Counted from the stretch's first letter, positions 1-8,018 are shown. The stretch: DNA of 15,106 nt from Gammaproteobacteria bacterium (GCA_024679435.1 JAIBDK010000015.1:1-15106), one strand, 5' to 3'. Notes: generated by a model from the sequence alone, not told the origin. A program made the numbers and translations.

Positions 1-1
1 T

Positions 2-1060
2 ATTGCCAGCCTGGAAGCGTCAGAGTTGAAAGGTCTTGGCGGGGCGGGTTTCCCTGCAGGGCGCAAATGGAACATAGTGCGTGGCTTTGACGGGCCCCGA
101 TATATGGCTGTTAATGGTGATGAAGGTGAACCGGGAACATTTAAGGACAGGCATTATCTGGAGTCTGACCCACACCGTTTTATTGAGGGAATGCTTATCG
201 CTGGCTGGGCAGTGGGCACAGATATTTCATACGTTTATATCCGTGATGAATATCCTGCCATTATTGCGCTGCTTAAAAAAGAAATAAGTAACGTGCAGCA
301 GGCGGGACTGGCTGATCACATGACCATCGAAATAAGGCGTGGAGCAGGTGCTTATATCTGTGGTGAAGAATCGGCAATGATCGAATCCATAGAAGGCAAA
401 AGAGGGTTGCCCAGAAATCGACCACCCTATGTGGCGGAAGTAGGCCTGTTTGGTCGGCCCACGTTGGAGAATAACGTGGAAACTCTGTTTTGGGTTAGAG
501 ATATTGTGGAGAAGGGGCCGGGTTGGTATGCGGATGCCGGCACTAACGGGCGCAAGGGCTGGCGCAGTTATTCGGTGTCGGGGCGCGTTAAAAAACCGGG
601 GGTGAAACTTGCGCCCGCTGGGATTAGCGTCCGTGATCTTATAGATGACCACTGTGGTGGCATGCAGGACGGACATCAATTTAAAGCTTATTTACCTGGC
701 GGAGCTTCCGGTGGAATAATGCCCGCATCACTGGATGAAGTGCCTCTCGACTTCGGCACATTACAGGAATACGGTTGTTTCATTGGTTCGGCGGCGGTAG
801 TGGTTTTCAGTCAGGAAGACAATATGAAAGACGTTGCGCTGAATTTGATGAGATTTTTTCAGGATGAAAGCTGCGGTCAGTGCACGCCCTGCCGGGTTGG
901 AACCGAAAAGGCCGTTAAGGTAATGGTTCAGCCGAAATGGGACGTGGATTTGTTAAATGATTTAAGTTCTGTGATGACGGATGCATCCATATGCGGCCTT
1001 GGGCAGGCGGCGGGAAATCCTATTAACAGCGTGCTCAAATACTTTCCGGAGGACTTGTAG
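2..1060 (+). CDS. fdsB: NAD-dependent formate dehydrogenase, beta (diaphorase) subunit, 5'-truncated by window edge
   Basis: Flavoprotein subunit that passes electrons from the formate-oxidising alpha subunit through FMN to NAD+ in the cytoplasm; it is homologous to NuoF of complex I. The reading frame is open to the window edge, so the first visible codons (IASLEASELKGLGGAGFPAG) are internal and the TTG at 26 is not a real start. About 350 residues are visible; the family usually has about 500 or more, so an N-terminal domain lies upstream. Visible in order: the GLGGAGFPAGRKW FMN/NADH loop (nt 29-67), the GDEGEPGTFKDR loop, the RRGAGAYICGEESAMIESIEG segment, and the C-terminal [4Fe-4S] ligands CGQCTPC (Cys codons at 872, 881, 890) with a fourth Cys in SICGLGQAA (codon 992). 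The stop directly abuts the fdsA start, so the two are co-translated. NuoF itself is an alternative, but the next gene is a molybdopterin formate dehydrogenase, which settles it. Confidence 0.93.
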   Translation: MASLEASELKGLGGAGFPAGRKWNIVRGFDGPRYMAVNGDEGEPGTFKDRHYLESDPHRFIEGMLIAGWAVGTDISYVYIRDEYPAIIALLKKEISNVQQAGLADHMTIEIRRGAGAYICGEESAMIESIEGKRGLPRNRPPYVAEVGLFGRPTLENNVETLFWVRDIVEKGPGWYADAGTNGRKGWRSYSVSGRVKKPGVKLAPAGISVRDLIDDHCGGMQDGHQFKAYLPGGASGGIMPASLDEVPLDFGTLQEYGCFIGSAAVVVFSQEDNMKDVALNLMRFFQDESCGQCTPCRVGTEKAVKVMVQPKWDVDLLNDLSSVMTDASICGLGQAAGNPINSVLKYFPEDL

Positions 1061-3820
1061 ATGTCTGACAAAATTCAATTTTCCCTGAACGGGGAAACGG
1101 TGGAGGCCAATGAAGGCGAGACAATATGGCAGGTCGCAAATAAGCAGGGTGTCGAGATTCCGCATCTTTGTTACGCCCCTAAACCGGATTACCGGCCAGA
1201 TGGAAACTGTCGGGCCTGTATGGTTGAGATCGAGGGAGAAAGGGTTTTGGCGGCGTCCTGCCTCCGTCAGCCAACGCCGGGAATGGTGGTTAAATCCAAT
1301 ACTGACAAGGCCACTAAAGCACAGACATTGGTGATGGAATTGCTGGTCTCTGATCAGCCTGAAAAAGAAGTTGCCCATCAAAAGGACTCTCACCTTTGGC
1401 AATGGGCTGACAAGTTAAACGTCAGCGATAGCCGTTTTCCTAAAAGAGAGACACCATCAGCGGATATTAGTCATCCGGCAATGCGGGTTTCTCTGGATGC
1501 CTGTATACAGTGCAACCTGTGCGTGCGTGCTTGTCGGGAAGTGCAGGTTAACGATGTGATCGGCATGGCCGGTCGCGGCTACAATTCAAAAATCGTATTT
1601 GATTTTGATGATCCAATGGGGCTGAGTACCTGCGTTGCCTGTGGCGAATGCGTTCAGGCTTGTCCTACAGGCGCGTTGATGGAATCCACTCTGGTGGATG
1701 AAGAGGGTGTTGGTTTATTTGAGTCTGCCGAAAAATCCCTGGATGAGACGCACAGTGTGTGCCCTTATTGCGGTGTCGGGTGTCAGATAACGTATCAGAC
1801 TAAAAATAACGATATCATCGCGGTTCAGGGCAAGGAAGGCCCGGCAAACCGCAACCGACTGTGTGTTAAAGGTCGTTTTGGGTTTGACTACGTCAAACAC
1901 CCGCATCGTCTGACAAAACCGCTTATTCGGATAGATAACAATTCCAAGACCGGAGACATTGACCTGGACCCGGCAAATCCATTGACTCATTTCCGGGAGG
2001 CATCCTGGGAAGAAGCGCTCGATTACGCTGCAAATGGACTGAAACGGATCCGTGATTCTGACGGTGGTTCAGCGCTGGCCGGATTCGGATCTGCAAAATG
2101 CAGCAATGAAGAAGCTTACATATTTCAGAAATTGGTAAGAACCGGGTTTGGATCCAATAACGTAGATCACTGCACCCGTCTTTGTCATGCTTCTTCTGTG
2201 GCAGCGTTGCTTGAAGGTATTGGTTCAGGTGCGGTATCTGCGCCTTTTAATGCGGTAGAAGATTCGGATTGTGTGCTGGTAATTGGAGCCAATCCTATAA
2301 GCAACCACCCCGTCGCGGCGACCTTTTTCAAGCAGGCTGCCAAGCGTGGGACGTTAATTGTAATGGACCCCAGGGGAACCCAGCTTAAACGTCATGCCAC
2401 TCACATGCTGCAGTTTAAACCTGGGACCGACGTCGCAATGTTGAACGCCATTTTACATACGATTTGCGAAGAAAAATTGTATGACGCTGCTTTTGTAGAA
2501 AAGCATACCGAGGGTTTTGAAAGTCTGAAGAAACATGTAAGTGATTTTTCTCCTGAAAAAATGGAAGCAATTTGCGGCATTGATGCGCAAACATTAAAAA
2601 CCGTTGCGCGGACATTTGCGACTTCCAAGGCGTCGATTATTTTCTGGGGCATGGGTATTTCTCAGCATATTCACGGTACCGATAACTCACGTTGCCTGAT
2701 AGCGCTTTCGTTGATCACCGGACAGGTTGGTCGGCCCGGTGCGGGATTACATCCATTACGTGGCCAGAACAATGTTCAGGGTGCATCGGATGCGGGATTG
2801 ATTCCCATGATGCTGCCGGACTATCAGTTTGTGGAAGCTGATGATTTGCGTGCCCGATTTGAAGATGCCTGGGGCACCGCGCTGGACCCCAATAAAGGCC
2901 TTACTGTCGTTGAAATCATGGATGCGATCCATGATGACAAGATAAATGGAATGTATATTATGGGTGAGAATCCGGCAATGTCGGATCCTGATGCCCAGCA
3001 TGCGCGGGATGCTTTGGCTAAACTTGATCATTTGGTGGTTCAGGATTTATTTTTAACAGAAACGGCTTTTTATGCGGACGTAGTGTTGCCGGCCTCTGGT
3101 TGGCCTGAAAAAGATGGCACTGTTACCAATACCAATCGCCAGGTGCAGATGGGCAGAGCGGCTCTGGCAACACCGGGAGATGCGCGGCAGGATTGGTGGA
3201 TCACGCAGGAAATTGCTAATCGGATGGGCCTGGGCTGGAATTACGCCCACCCCAGAGATATTTTTGCTGAAATGACGACGGTCATGCCCTCGTTAGATAA
3301 TATCACCTGGGATCGATTGCTGGATGAAAGCGCGGTCACTTATCCGTGTGATTCCCCTGACAAGCCAGGCAACGCCATCGTATTTGGAAATGGTTTTCCA
3401 ACCGTTAGCGGGCGTGGAAAACTGGTGCCCGCCAATATCGTTTCACCGGATGAGTTACCCGACGATGAGTATCCGATGATTCTGACAACGGGACGGCAAC
3501 TGGAACATTGGCATACAGGTGCGATGACGCGTCGAAGCCGGGTTTTGGACGAGATCGAACCGGAAGCTATTGCAACCCTGTCTGCTGTCGCGCTTCAAAA
3601 TTTGAACGTCGAACCGGGAGGCAGGGTGCAAGTGTCCACAAGACGTGGCGTGATTGAGCTGGTGGCCAGAATTGATAACGCAGTACCGGATAATATGGTG
3701 TTCATACCGTTTTGTTTTGCTGAGGCGGCGGCGAATACGTTGACTAATCCGGCTCTTGATCCATATGGAAAAATCCCGGAATTTAAGTTTTGTGCGGCTA
3801 AAGTGGAGGCAGCGGCCTGA
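1061..3820 (+). CDS. fdsA: NAD-dependent formate dehydrogenase, alpha (molybdenum/tungsten catalytic) subunit, cysteine type
   Basis: Oxidises formate to CO2 at a bis-molybdopterin guanine dinucleotide Mo or W centre. 919 aa, close to family length. Start ATG 1061 has a strong ribosome site GGAGG (1048-1052) lying inside the end of fdsB. Domain order: N-terminal [2Fe-2S] ferredoxin domain (Cys37, 50, 53, 67); two ferredoxin-type [4Fe-4S] motifs (Cys148/151/154/158 and Cys191/194/197/201); proximal [4Fe-4S] of the catalytic domain (Cys234, 237, 241 and Cys268); and the active site in CTRLCHASS with metal-ligand Cys375 followed by His376. The ligand codon is TGT, so this is a cysteine enzyme, not a selenoprotein. 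A NuoG-like HxxxCxxC motif between the 2Fe-2S and 4Fe-4S domains is not visible. No fdsC or fdsD follows, resembling the two-gene FDH1 arrangement of Methylobacterium. Mo versus W cannot be told from sequence. Confidence 0.95.
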   Translation: MSDKIQFSLNGETVEANEGETIWQVANKQGVEIPHLCYAPKPDYRPDGNCRACMVEIEGERVLAASCLRQPTPGMVVKSNTDKATKAQTLVMELLVSDQPEKEVAHQKDSHLWQWADKLNVSDSRFPKRETPSADISHPAMRVSLDACIQCNLCVRACREVQVNDVIGMAGRGYNSKIVFDFDDPMGLSTCVACGECVQACPTGALMESTLVDEEGVGLFESAEKSLDETHSVCPYCGVGCQITYQTKNNDIIAVQGKEGPANRNRLCVKGRFGFDYVKHPHRLTKPLIRIDNNSKTGDIDLDPANPLTHFREASWEEALDYAANGLKRIRDSDGGSALAGFGSAKCSNEEAYIFQKLVRTGFGSNNVDHCTRLCHASSVAALLEGIGSGAVSAPFNAVEDSDCVLVIGANPISNHPVAATFFKQAAKRGTLIVMDPRGTQLKRHATHMLQFKPGTDVAMLNAILHTICEEKLYDAAFVEKHTEGFESLKKHVSDFSPEKMEAICGIDAQTLKTVARTFATSKASIIFWGMGISQHIHGTDNSRCLIALSLITGQVGRPGAGLHPLRGQNNVQGASDAGLIPMMLPDYQFVEADDLRARFEDAWGTALDPNKGLTVVEIMDAIHDDKINGMYIMGENPAMSDPDAQHARDALAKLDHLVVQDLFLTETAFYADVVLPASGWPEKDGTVTNTNRQVQMGRAALATPGDARQDWWITQEIANRMGLGWNYAHPRDIFAEMTTVMPSLDNITWDRLLDESAVTYPCDSPDKPGNAIVFGNGFPTVSGRGKLVPANIVSPDELPDDEYPMILTTGRQLEHWHTGAMTRRSRVLDEIEPEAIATLSAVALQNLNVEPGGRVQVSTRRGVIELVARIDNAVPDNMVFIPFCFAEAAANTLTNPALDPYGKIPEFKFCAAKVEAAA

Positions 3821-3833
3821 CCGTAGGGAATAG

Positions 3834-3851
3834 ATTAGACTTAAATTAGAC
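3834..3851. repeat. Direct repeat ATTAGAC, two copies 11 bp apart
   Basis: ATTAGAC at 3834-3840 and again at 3845-3851, one helical turn apart, 14 bp after the fdsA stop. It could be a tandem activator site for the downstream ftfL, or chance in AT-rich DNA. No matching protein can be named. Confidence 0.3.
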
Positions 3852-3963
3852 CATAAAAGAACCAGGTAAATATTTCGGTTTACTATTGGTCGCAAGTAGA
3901 TAAGATAGGCGGAATCTGAACGAGTATGTTCGCGTTCTGCTGAGTACCTGATTCATAGTGCCT

Positions 3964-3986
3964 TCGAGTGTTGTAACGGTATTCGA
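3964..3986 (+). promoter_or_regulatory. LysR-type operator candidate upstream of ftfL
   Basis: Imperfect dyad with arms TCGAGT (3964-3969) and ATTCGA (3981-3986). The inner T3969 and A3981 are 11 bases apart, giving the T-N11-A pattern typical of LysR-family boxes. It sits 52-75 bp upstream of the ftfL start. Serine-cycle genes in Methylobacterium are controlled by the LysR-type regulator QscR, so a homologue is a natural guess. The site is short and degenerate. Confidence 0.3.
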
Positions 3987-4038
3987 GGACAAAATTTCTT
4001 TCCAATAAAACGCAGTATCAACCCATAGAAAAAACCGA

Positions 4039-5706
4039 ATGAGTGACATTGAAATAGCGCGAGCCGCACCGATAAAACCAATTTCCGAAATTGCAGATAG
4101 ACTGAGAATTCCGAACGAAGCGCTGGCCCCGTTTGGTCACACTAAAGCAAAAGTTAGTCTGGATTATATTGATTCGCTTAAAGATCAGCCGGATGCCAGG
4201 TTGATCCTGGTAACCGCAATCACTCCGACACCCGCCGGAGAGGGAAAAACCACAACATCAGTGGGGCTCACCGACGGTATGAATAAAATTGGCAAAAACA
4301 CGATGGTGTGCCTGCGCGAGCCTTCTTTGGGTCCGTGTTTTGGTATGAAAGGGGGTGCGGCTGGCGGTGGCTACGCGCAGGTCATACCAATGGAAGATAT
4401 TAATCTTCATTTTACCGGCGACTTTCACGCAATTACATCTGCGCACAGTTTGCTTTCGGCGTTGATCGATAATCATATTTACTGGGGTAATGAAGCTGGG
4501 ATCGACACTCGCCGGGTGGGTTGGCGTCGTGTGGTTGATATGAACGACCGGTCTCTTCGTCAGATTACCAGTTCTTTAGGTGGAGTGTCTAATGGCTATC
4601 CGAGGGAAGACGGTTTCGATATTACCGTTGCTTCAGAGGTAATGGCTATTTTCTGTCTGGCAACAAGTGCAGCGGATCTGGAAGAACGCCTGTCACGCAT
4701 TGTTATCGGTTATACCCGTGACCGGCAGCCGATTCGTGCTGAGGCGGTGATGGGACCGGGGCCCATGACGGTATTGCTTAAAGACGCGATTGCTCCGAAT
4801 CTTGTGCAGACGCTGGAACACAACCCGGCGTTTGTCCATGGCGGTCCATTTGCCAATATTGCGCACGGTTGTAATTCTGTGATCGCCACCAAAGCGGCAA
4901 TGAAAATGGCGGATTATGTTGTTACAGAAGCAGGGTTTGGTGCTGACCTTGGGGCTGAAAAGTTCTTTGATATCAAATGCCGTCAGGCGGGCCTTTCGCC
5001 GTCGGCAGTCGTTCTGGTGGCGACCGTAAGAGCACTTAAAATGCACGGCGGTGTCGGCAAGGATGATCTGGGCAATGAAAACGTTCAGGCCGTGAGAGAC
5101 GGTTGTGTTAATTTGGCGCGACATATCGAGAATATTAAGTCATTCGGTATGCCGGTTGTGGTGGCTATCAATAAGTTTATTGCTGATACAGCAGCCGAAG
5201 TGGAAGCGGTTAAGGAACTGGCAGCAAGTTATGGGGTTGAGGCGATTGAAGCTAATCACTGGGCTGAAGGCGGAAACGGCACGGTCGAACTTGCTGAAGC
5301 CGTGGCGAAACTGGCCGATAGTGGCGTTGCAGACTTTGCTCCTTCTTATCCCGATGAAATGCCTTTGATAGATAAAATTGAAACGGTTGCTAAAAAGATT
5401 TATCGGGCAGACGGTATTTCGGTTGATCAGAAAACCCAGAATCAAATTGCAGACTTGCAAAATGGCGGTTTTGGCCATTTACCGATCTGCATCGCCAAAA
5501 CACAATACAGTTTTTCGACGGACCCCAATATGAAAGGAGCCCCTACCGGACACACGCTGGGAGTTCGGGAAGTTCGTCTGTCAGCGGGGGCTGGTTTTGT
5601 CGTTGTCGTTTGCGGCGATATAATGACGATGCCCGGCCTGCCAAGAGTTCCGGCTGCCAATCGAATTCGAATTAATGATGAGGGTGAAGTTGAAGGTCTG
5701 TTCTAA
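4039..5706 (+). CDS. ftfL: Formate-tetrahydrofolate ligase
   Basis: Condenses formate with tetrahydrofolate using ATP to give 10-formyl-THF, the entry of formate carbon into the serine cycle. 555 aa, full family length (about 557). It is recognisable along its whole length: the N-terminus DIEIARAA, the ATP-binding loop TPAGEGKTT (residues 64-72), CLREPSLGPCFGMKGGAAGGG, NLHFTGDFHAITSAH, TEAGFGADLGAEKF, and the C-terminal CGDIMTMPGLPRVPAA. It reads very like Methylobacterium FtfL from memory. ATG 4039 lacks a clear Shine-Dalgarno site, but the family N-terminus begins here. Placed after the formate dehydrogenase genes, it makes this a branch point: formate is either oxidised for NADH or assimilated. 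The synonym fhs also applies. A strong terminator follows 22 bp after the stop. Confidence 0.97.
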   Translation: MSDIEIARAAPIKPISEIADRLRIPNEALAPFGHTKAKVSLDYIDSLKDQPDARLILVTAITPTPAGEGKTTTSVGLTDGMNKIGKNTMVCLREPSLGPCFGMKGGAAGGGYAQVIPMEDINLHFTGDFHAITSAHSLLSALIDNHIYWGNEAGIDTRRVGWRRVVDMNDRSLRQITSSLGGVSNGYPREDGFDITVASEVMAIFCLATSAADLEERLSRIVIGYTRDRQPIRAEAVMGPGPMTVLLKDAIAPNLVQTLEHNPAFVHGGPFANIAHGCNSVIATKAAMKMADYVVTEAGFGADLGAEKFFDIKCRQAGLSPSAVVLVATVRALKMHGGVGKDDLGNENVQAVRDGCVNLARHIENIKSFGMPVVVAINKFIADTAAEVEAVKELAASYGVEAIEANHWAEGGNGTVELAEAVAKLADSGVADFAPSYPDEMPLIDKIETVAKKIYRADGISVDQKTQNQIADLQNGGFGHLPICIAKTQYSFSTDPNMKGAPTGHTLGVREVRLSAGAGFVVVVCGDIMTMPGLPRVPAANRIRINDEGEVEGLF

Positions 5707-5721
5707 CTATCACTGAAGTAC

Positions 5722-5761
5722 AAAAAAGCCCGGGTATCCGATTGGATGTCCGGGTTTTTTT
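5722..5761. terminator. Strong intrinsic terminator after ftfL, probably bidirectional
   Basis: An 11-bp stem CCCGGGTATCC (5729-5739) pairs with GGATGTCCGGG (5744-5754), using two G-T wobbles, across the tetraloop GATT. It is followed by seven T (5755-5761) and preceded by six A (5722-5727). The A-run on the left gives a U-tract on the minus strand, so it may also end the convergent eutB-eutC transcript. Confidence 0.92.
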
Positions 5762-5834
5762 GTTTTTAAGGGTGGAATAACACCTGTTTTATCGTCCATA
5801 GTGTGCCCAAGAATCTCCATGGAGTTTTCCAGAG

Positions 5835-5852
5835 TGTAAACAGTGTAAACAG
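5835..5852. repeat. Perfect tandem repeat, 2 x TGTAAACAG
   Basis: TGTAAACAG at 5835-5843 is repeated immediately at 5844-5852 in the convergent gap between ftfL and eutC. Only two units are present, so it is not an array. It could be slippage or a small protein-binding site; its position downstream of both flanking genes argues against promoter control. Confidence 0.6.
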
Positions 5853-5861
5853 GATAAGCAG

Positions 5862-5883
5862 AAGGAGTGCTCTGAAACTCCTT
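5862..5883 (-). terminator. Hairpin just after the eutC stop (weak terminator or RNA stabiliser)
   Basis: AAGGAGT (5862-5868) and ACTCCTT (5877-5883) form a perfect 7-bp stem with an 8-nt loop, starting 2 bases after the eutC stop codon as read on the minus strand. No U-run follows on that strand, so it does not meet the usual intrinsic terminator pattern. It may protect the 3' end, with the stronger terminator at 5722-5761 beyond it. Confidence 0.4.
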
Positions 5884-5885
5884 AA

Positions 5886-6872
5886 TTACAAAAGCTGTCC
5901 CATGCCCCGATCCACTGCGAGTTTTAATGCATGGGTAGCAATAGCGGTATCCTGGGCCCCGGTCCCAGTCAGATCACATACTGTAATCTGGTCATCTGAC
6001 TCTCTGCCTGATACCTGGCCTGCGATAACCTGCCCGAGTTCATCAAAATCTCTATCTGCTGGAATAACGCCATCCTCAATTGCGCGATGCAGATCCCCTA
6101 ACGCCCGAACCTGCGACAGGCGGTCACAAACATATCTGTCGGCCTTCCCGATAATCTGAGGATCAAGCTCAGCTTTTCGCACTGAATCTGCTCCCATCGC
6201 GGTGATGTGTTGGCCAGGATGCACATCTTCGAACTTAACCAGAGGGTCTTCAGTGGGTGTGGTGGTAACGATTATGTCTGCGCCTGTGCAGGCCTCGCTA
6301 ACTGAATTTGCAGCAGAAACCTCCAGTCCGGTTTCCCGAGAAGCTCTGTGAGCAAATTCCTCCGCGCGTTTCTTGTCCCTGGCCCAGACACGAACCTGTT
6401 CAATATCCCTTACCAATAAGAGTGCTTTAAGTTGTAACAGTGCCTGAACGCCTGCGCCTATAATTGCAGCGCAACGGGATTCTGCTCGAGACAACCATCG
6501 TGCCGCGACGGCTCCAGCCGCGGCGGTACGGACATCCGTAAGGTATCCTCTGTCCAGCAAGACCGCTTCCAGAACACCGGTTTTTGAGTTGAAAACATTC
6601 ATCATTCCGCTACCACTCGGGAGTCCTATTTTAGGATTATCAAAAAAACCCGGGCTTATCTTTATGGCAAAGCTATCGAGACCGGGTAGATAGGCGGTTT
6701 TGATGCAAACTTCGCCATTATTTTCTCGTATATCGAGTTGCATGATGGGTGGCATGATCACCGACTGGGTAGCCAGAATATGAAAGGATTGCTCAACGCA
6801 TTGAATCGCTGACCTGTCCAGAGGAACACATTGCTCCAGTTCACTGTGATTTAGTAATAGTACTTTTGACAT
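5886..6872 (-). CDS. eutC: EutC-like ornithine cyclodeaminase/mu-crystallin family oxidoreductase
   Basis: NAD(P)-dependent member of the ornithine cyclodeaminase/mu-crystallin family. 328 aa, full length. The sequence follows the ectoine-utilisation EutC pattern: KTAYLPGLDSFAIKISPGFF (residues 58-77, with Lys71), YLTDVRTAAAGAVAA (110-124, Arg115), the Rossmann loop GAGVQA (139-144), the conserved ITAMGADS (223-230) and the C-terminal TVCDLTGTGAQDTAIA. Family members catalyse ornithine cyclodeamination, reduction of cyclic imines, or (BhcD) iminosuccinate reduction. EutC itself is only loosely assigned, to hydroxyectoine breakdown. It lies 70 bp downstream of eutB on the same strand and is presumably co-transcribed. 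ATG 6872 lacks a strong Shine-Dalgarno. The family call is firm; the EutC subfamily call rests on remembered sequence, and the substrate is unknown. Confidence 0.82.
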   Translation of the reverse strand: MSKVLLLNHSELEQCVPLDRSAIQCVEQSFHILATQSVIMPPIMQLDIRENNGEVCIKTAYLPGLDSFAIKISPGFFDNPKIGLPSGSGMMNVFNSKTGVLEAVLLDRGYLTDVRTAAAGAVAARWLSRAESRCAAIIGAGVQALLQLKALLLVRDIEQVRVWARDKKRAEEFAHRASRETGLEVSAANSVSEACTGADIIVTTTPTEDPLVKFEDVHPGQHITAMGADSVRKAELDPQIIGKADRYVCDRLSQVRALGDLHRAIEDGVIPADRDFDELGQVIAGQVSGRESDDQITVCDLTGTGAQDTAIATHALKLAVDRGMGQLL

Positions 6873-6942
6873 AGGATGGTTTTGAATAGGAAAATTTCAG
6901 GACCGTGCCAGATTGACGGCAGTTGTTTGATTCTGTTCTCGA

Positions 6943-7920
6943 TTAATAGATATCCGGCATTATGCCGTTCATCAAATTATGATGGGTTGTCATGTCAATG
7001 TTTTTGCCACTGACTATAAGGACTGTTTTAGCGCTGTTTGTTAGTTTTCCGGACAGCGCCGCGCCAATGCCGACAGAACCGCTGCCTTCGATGATTTGCT
7101 GTTCTTTAAAATACGCATGACGTATACCGGCTGCAATTTCTTCCTCAGTAAGCATGATGGTTTCATCTACATGCTTCTTAACCAGCTCAAATGTATAAGC
7201 ATTGTCTAGCCCAATTCCGCCGCCGAGCGAATCAGCAATGGTCGATAGTTCCTCAACAAAAATCGGTTTTCCCGCTCGCAGGCTTTCTACCATTCCCGCA
7301 CCGCGTTCCATGCTGATACCAATCACTTTGATTTCAGGATTGATGGACTTGATTGCCAGCGCAACACCCCCGCATAAACCACCGCCCGACAGAGGCACAA
7401 CGACGGTATTGATATTATCGAGTTGGCTGAGAATCTCGAGCCCGATAGTTCCCTGGCCAGCGATGATGTCGGGATGGTCGAAGGGTGGAACCATGGTCAT
7501 GCCTTGCTCAAGCACCAGCCGGTCAACCTCAAGCTGGGCTTCATCCTGACTGCTTCCCACGATTCTAACTTCCGCCCCCAGGGCCTCAATGCCTTTTATC
7601 TTGTTCTCAGGAACCAGGTTACCCATACAGATGATCGCTTTAATGCCATTCTGCTGCGCCGCAAATGCCAGACCACGACCGTGATTACCGGTGGAAACGC
7701 AAACTACGCCGCGTTGTTTTTCTTTTTCGCTAAGGCACATAATGGCGTTGGTGGCGCCGCGTAATTTGAAGCTACCTGTATTTTGCAGACACTCCAGTTT
7801 CAGGAATATCTTAGAGTCGGTAACTTCTGATAATGAAGGCGAAGGGAGTATCGGGGTTTTAAAAATCTGCCCGTCTATCCGTTTCGCGGCACTTTCGATA
7901 TCTTCGAGTGTTGGGAACAT
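6943..7920 (-). CDS. eutB: EutB-like PLP-dependent dehydratase (threonine dehydratase family)
   Basis: Fold-type II PLP enzyme; relatives dehydrate and deaminate serine, threonine or 3-hydroxyaspartate. 325 aa, the short form without an ACT regulatory domain. Visible: Schiff-base Lys52 in TGSFKLRGATNA, STGNHGRG (76-83), the PLP phosphate loop SGGGLCGG (178-185), SLGGGIGLDN (231-240) and C-terminal SGKNID (304-309). The STGNHGRGLAFAA and PPFDHPDIIAGQG segments match EutB (hydroxyectoine-utilisation dehydratase) as I recall it, rather than biosynthetic IlvA or the beta-hydroxyaspartate dehydratase BhcB. First gene of the minus-strand pair with eutC, it is transcribed away from mcl out of a shared 187-bp control region. 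An AAAGG precedes ATG 7920 at short spacing. The substrate is unproven; a beta-hydroxy amino acid or hydroxyectoine-like compound is plausible. Confidence 0.82.
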   Translation of the reverse strand: MFPTLEDIESAAKRIDGQIFKTPILPSPSLSEVTDSKIFLKLECLQNTGSFKLRGATNAIMCLSEKEKQRGVVCVSTGNHGRGLAFAAQQNGIKAIICMGNLVPENKIKGIEALGAEVRIVGSSQDEAQLEVDRLVLEQGMTMVPPFDHPDIIAGQGTIGLEILSQLDNINTVVVPLSGGGLCGGVALAIKSINPEIKVIGISMERGAGMVESLRAGKPIFVEELSTIADSLGGGIGLDNAYTFELVKKHVDETIMLTEEEIAAGIRHAYFKEQQIIEGSGSVGIGAALSGKLTNSAKTVLIVSGKNIDMTTHHNLMNGIMPDIY

Positions 7921-7996
7921 AAACCTTTAATAATTTCAAACAAGTTGTCTTTTAAGGTAATTCATTTTCGCCGCAATGTCATTTAGAAGTTTCTGA

Positions 7997-8018
7997 TCAA
8001 TCAGGGATTACTGATTGA
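7997..8018. promoter_or_regulatory. 22-bp perfect-arm dyad, operator candidate
   Basis: TCAATCAG (7997-8004), a 6-base spacer, then its exact reverse complement CTGATTGA (8011-8018). Eight perfect base pairs with moderate G+C is unlikely by chance in so short a spacer. It lies almost at the midpoint of the eutB-mcl region and its right arm overlaps the candidate -35 of mcl. The regulator family is not identifiable. Confidence 0.6.

Larger units (their letters stand above)
3821..4038 (+). other. Non-coding gap between fdsA and ftfL
   Basis: 218 bp without a credible gene; the reverse-strand frame here lacks any recognisable protein. No intrinsic terminator for fdsBA is visible, so read-through into ftfL is possible. 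The gap holds an ATTAGAC direct repeat near its start and a LysR-like dyad about 60 bp before ftfL. I find no convincing -35/-10 pair. Confidence 0.5.

Noticed and set aside
2..3820. NuoF-NuoG of respiratory complex I
   Set aside because: The alpha subunit carries the formate dehydrogenase active-site segment CTRLCHASS and the proximal CPYCGVGC cluster, and no other nuo genes are present; formate-THF ligase follows.
1061..3820. Selenocysteine formate dehydrogenase
   Set aside because: The metal-ligand codon (residue 375) is TGT, not in-frame TGA, and the frame is uninterrupted.
3846..4049. Reverse-strand gene in the fdsA-ftfL gap
   Set aside because: No recognisable protein features, overlaps the start of ftfL, and its composition looks like random AT-rich translation.
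5835..5852. CRISPR or larger repeat array
   Set aside because: Only two adjacent 9-bp units with no spacers.
5886..7920. BhcB/BhcD of the beta-hydroxyaspartate cycle as the primary annotation
   Set aside because: STGNHGRG and KISPGFFDNP-type segments resemble EutB/EutC more than remembered BhcB/BhcD, and BhcA and BhcC are not in the window; kept only as a functional analogy.
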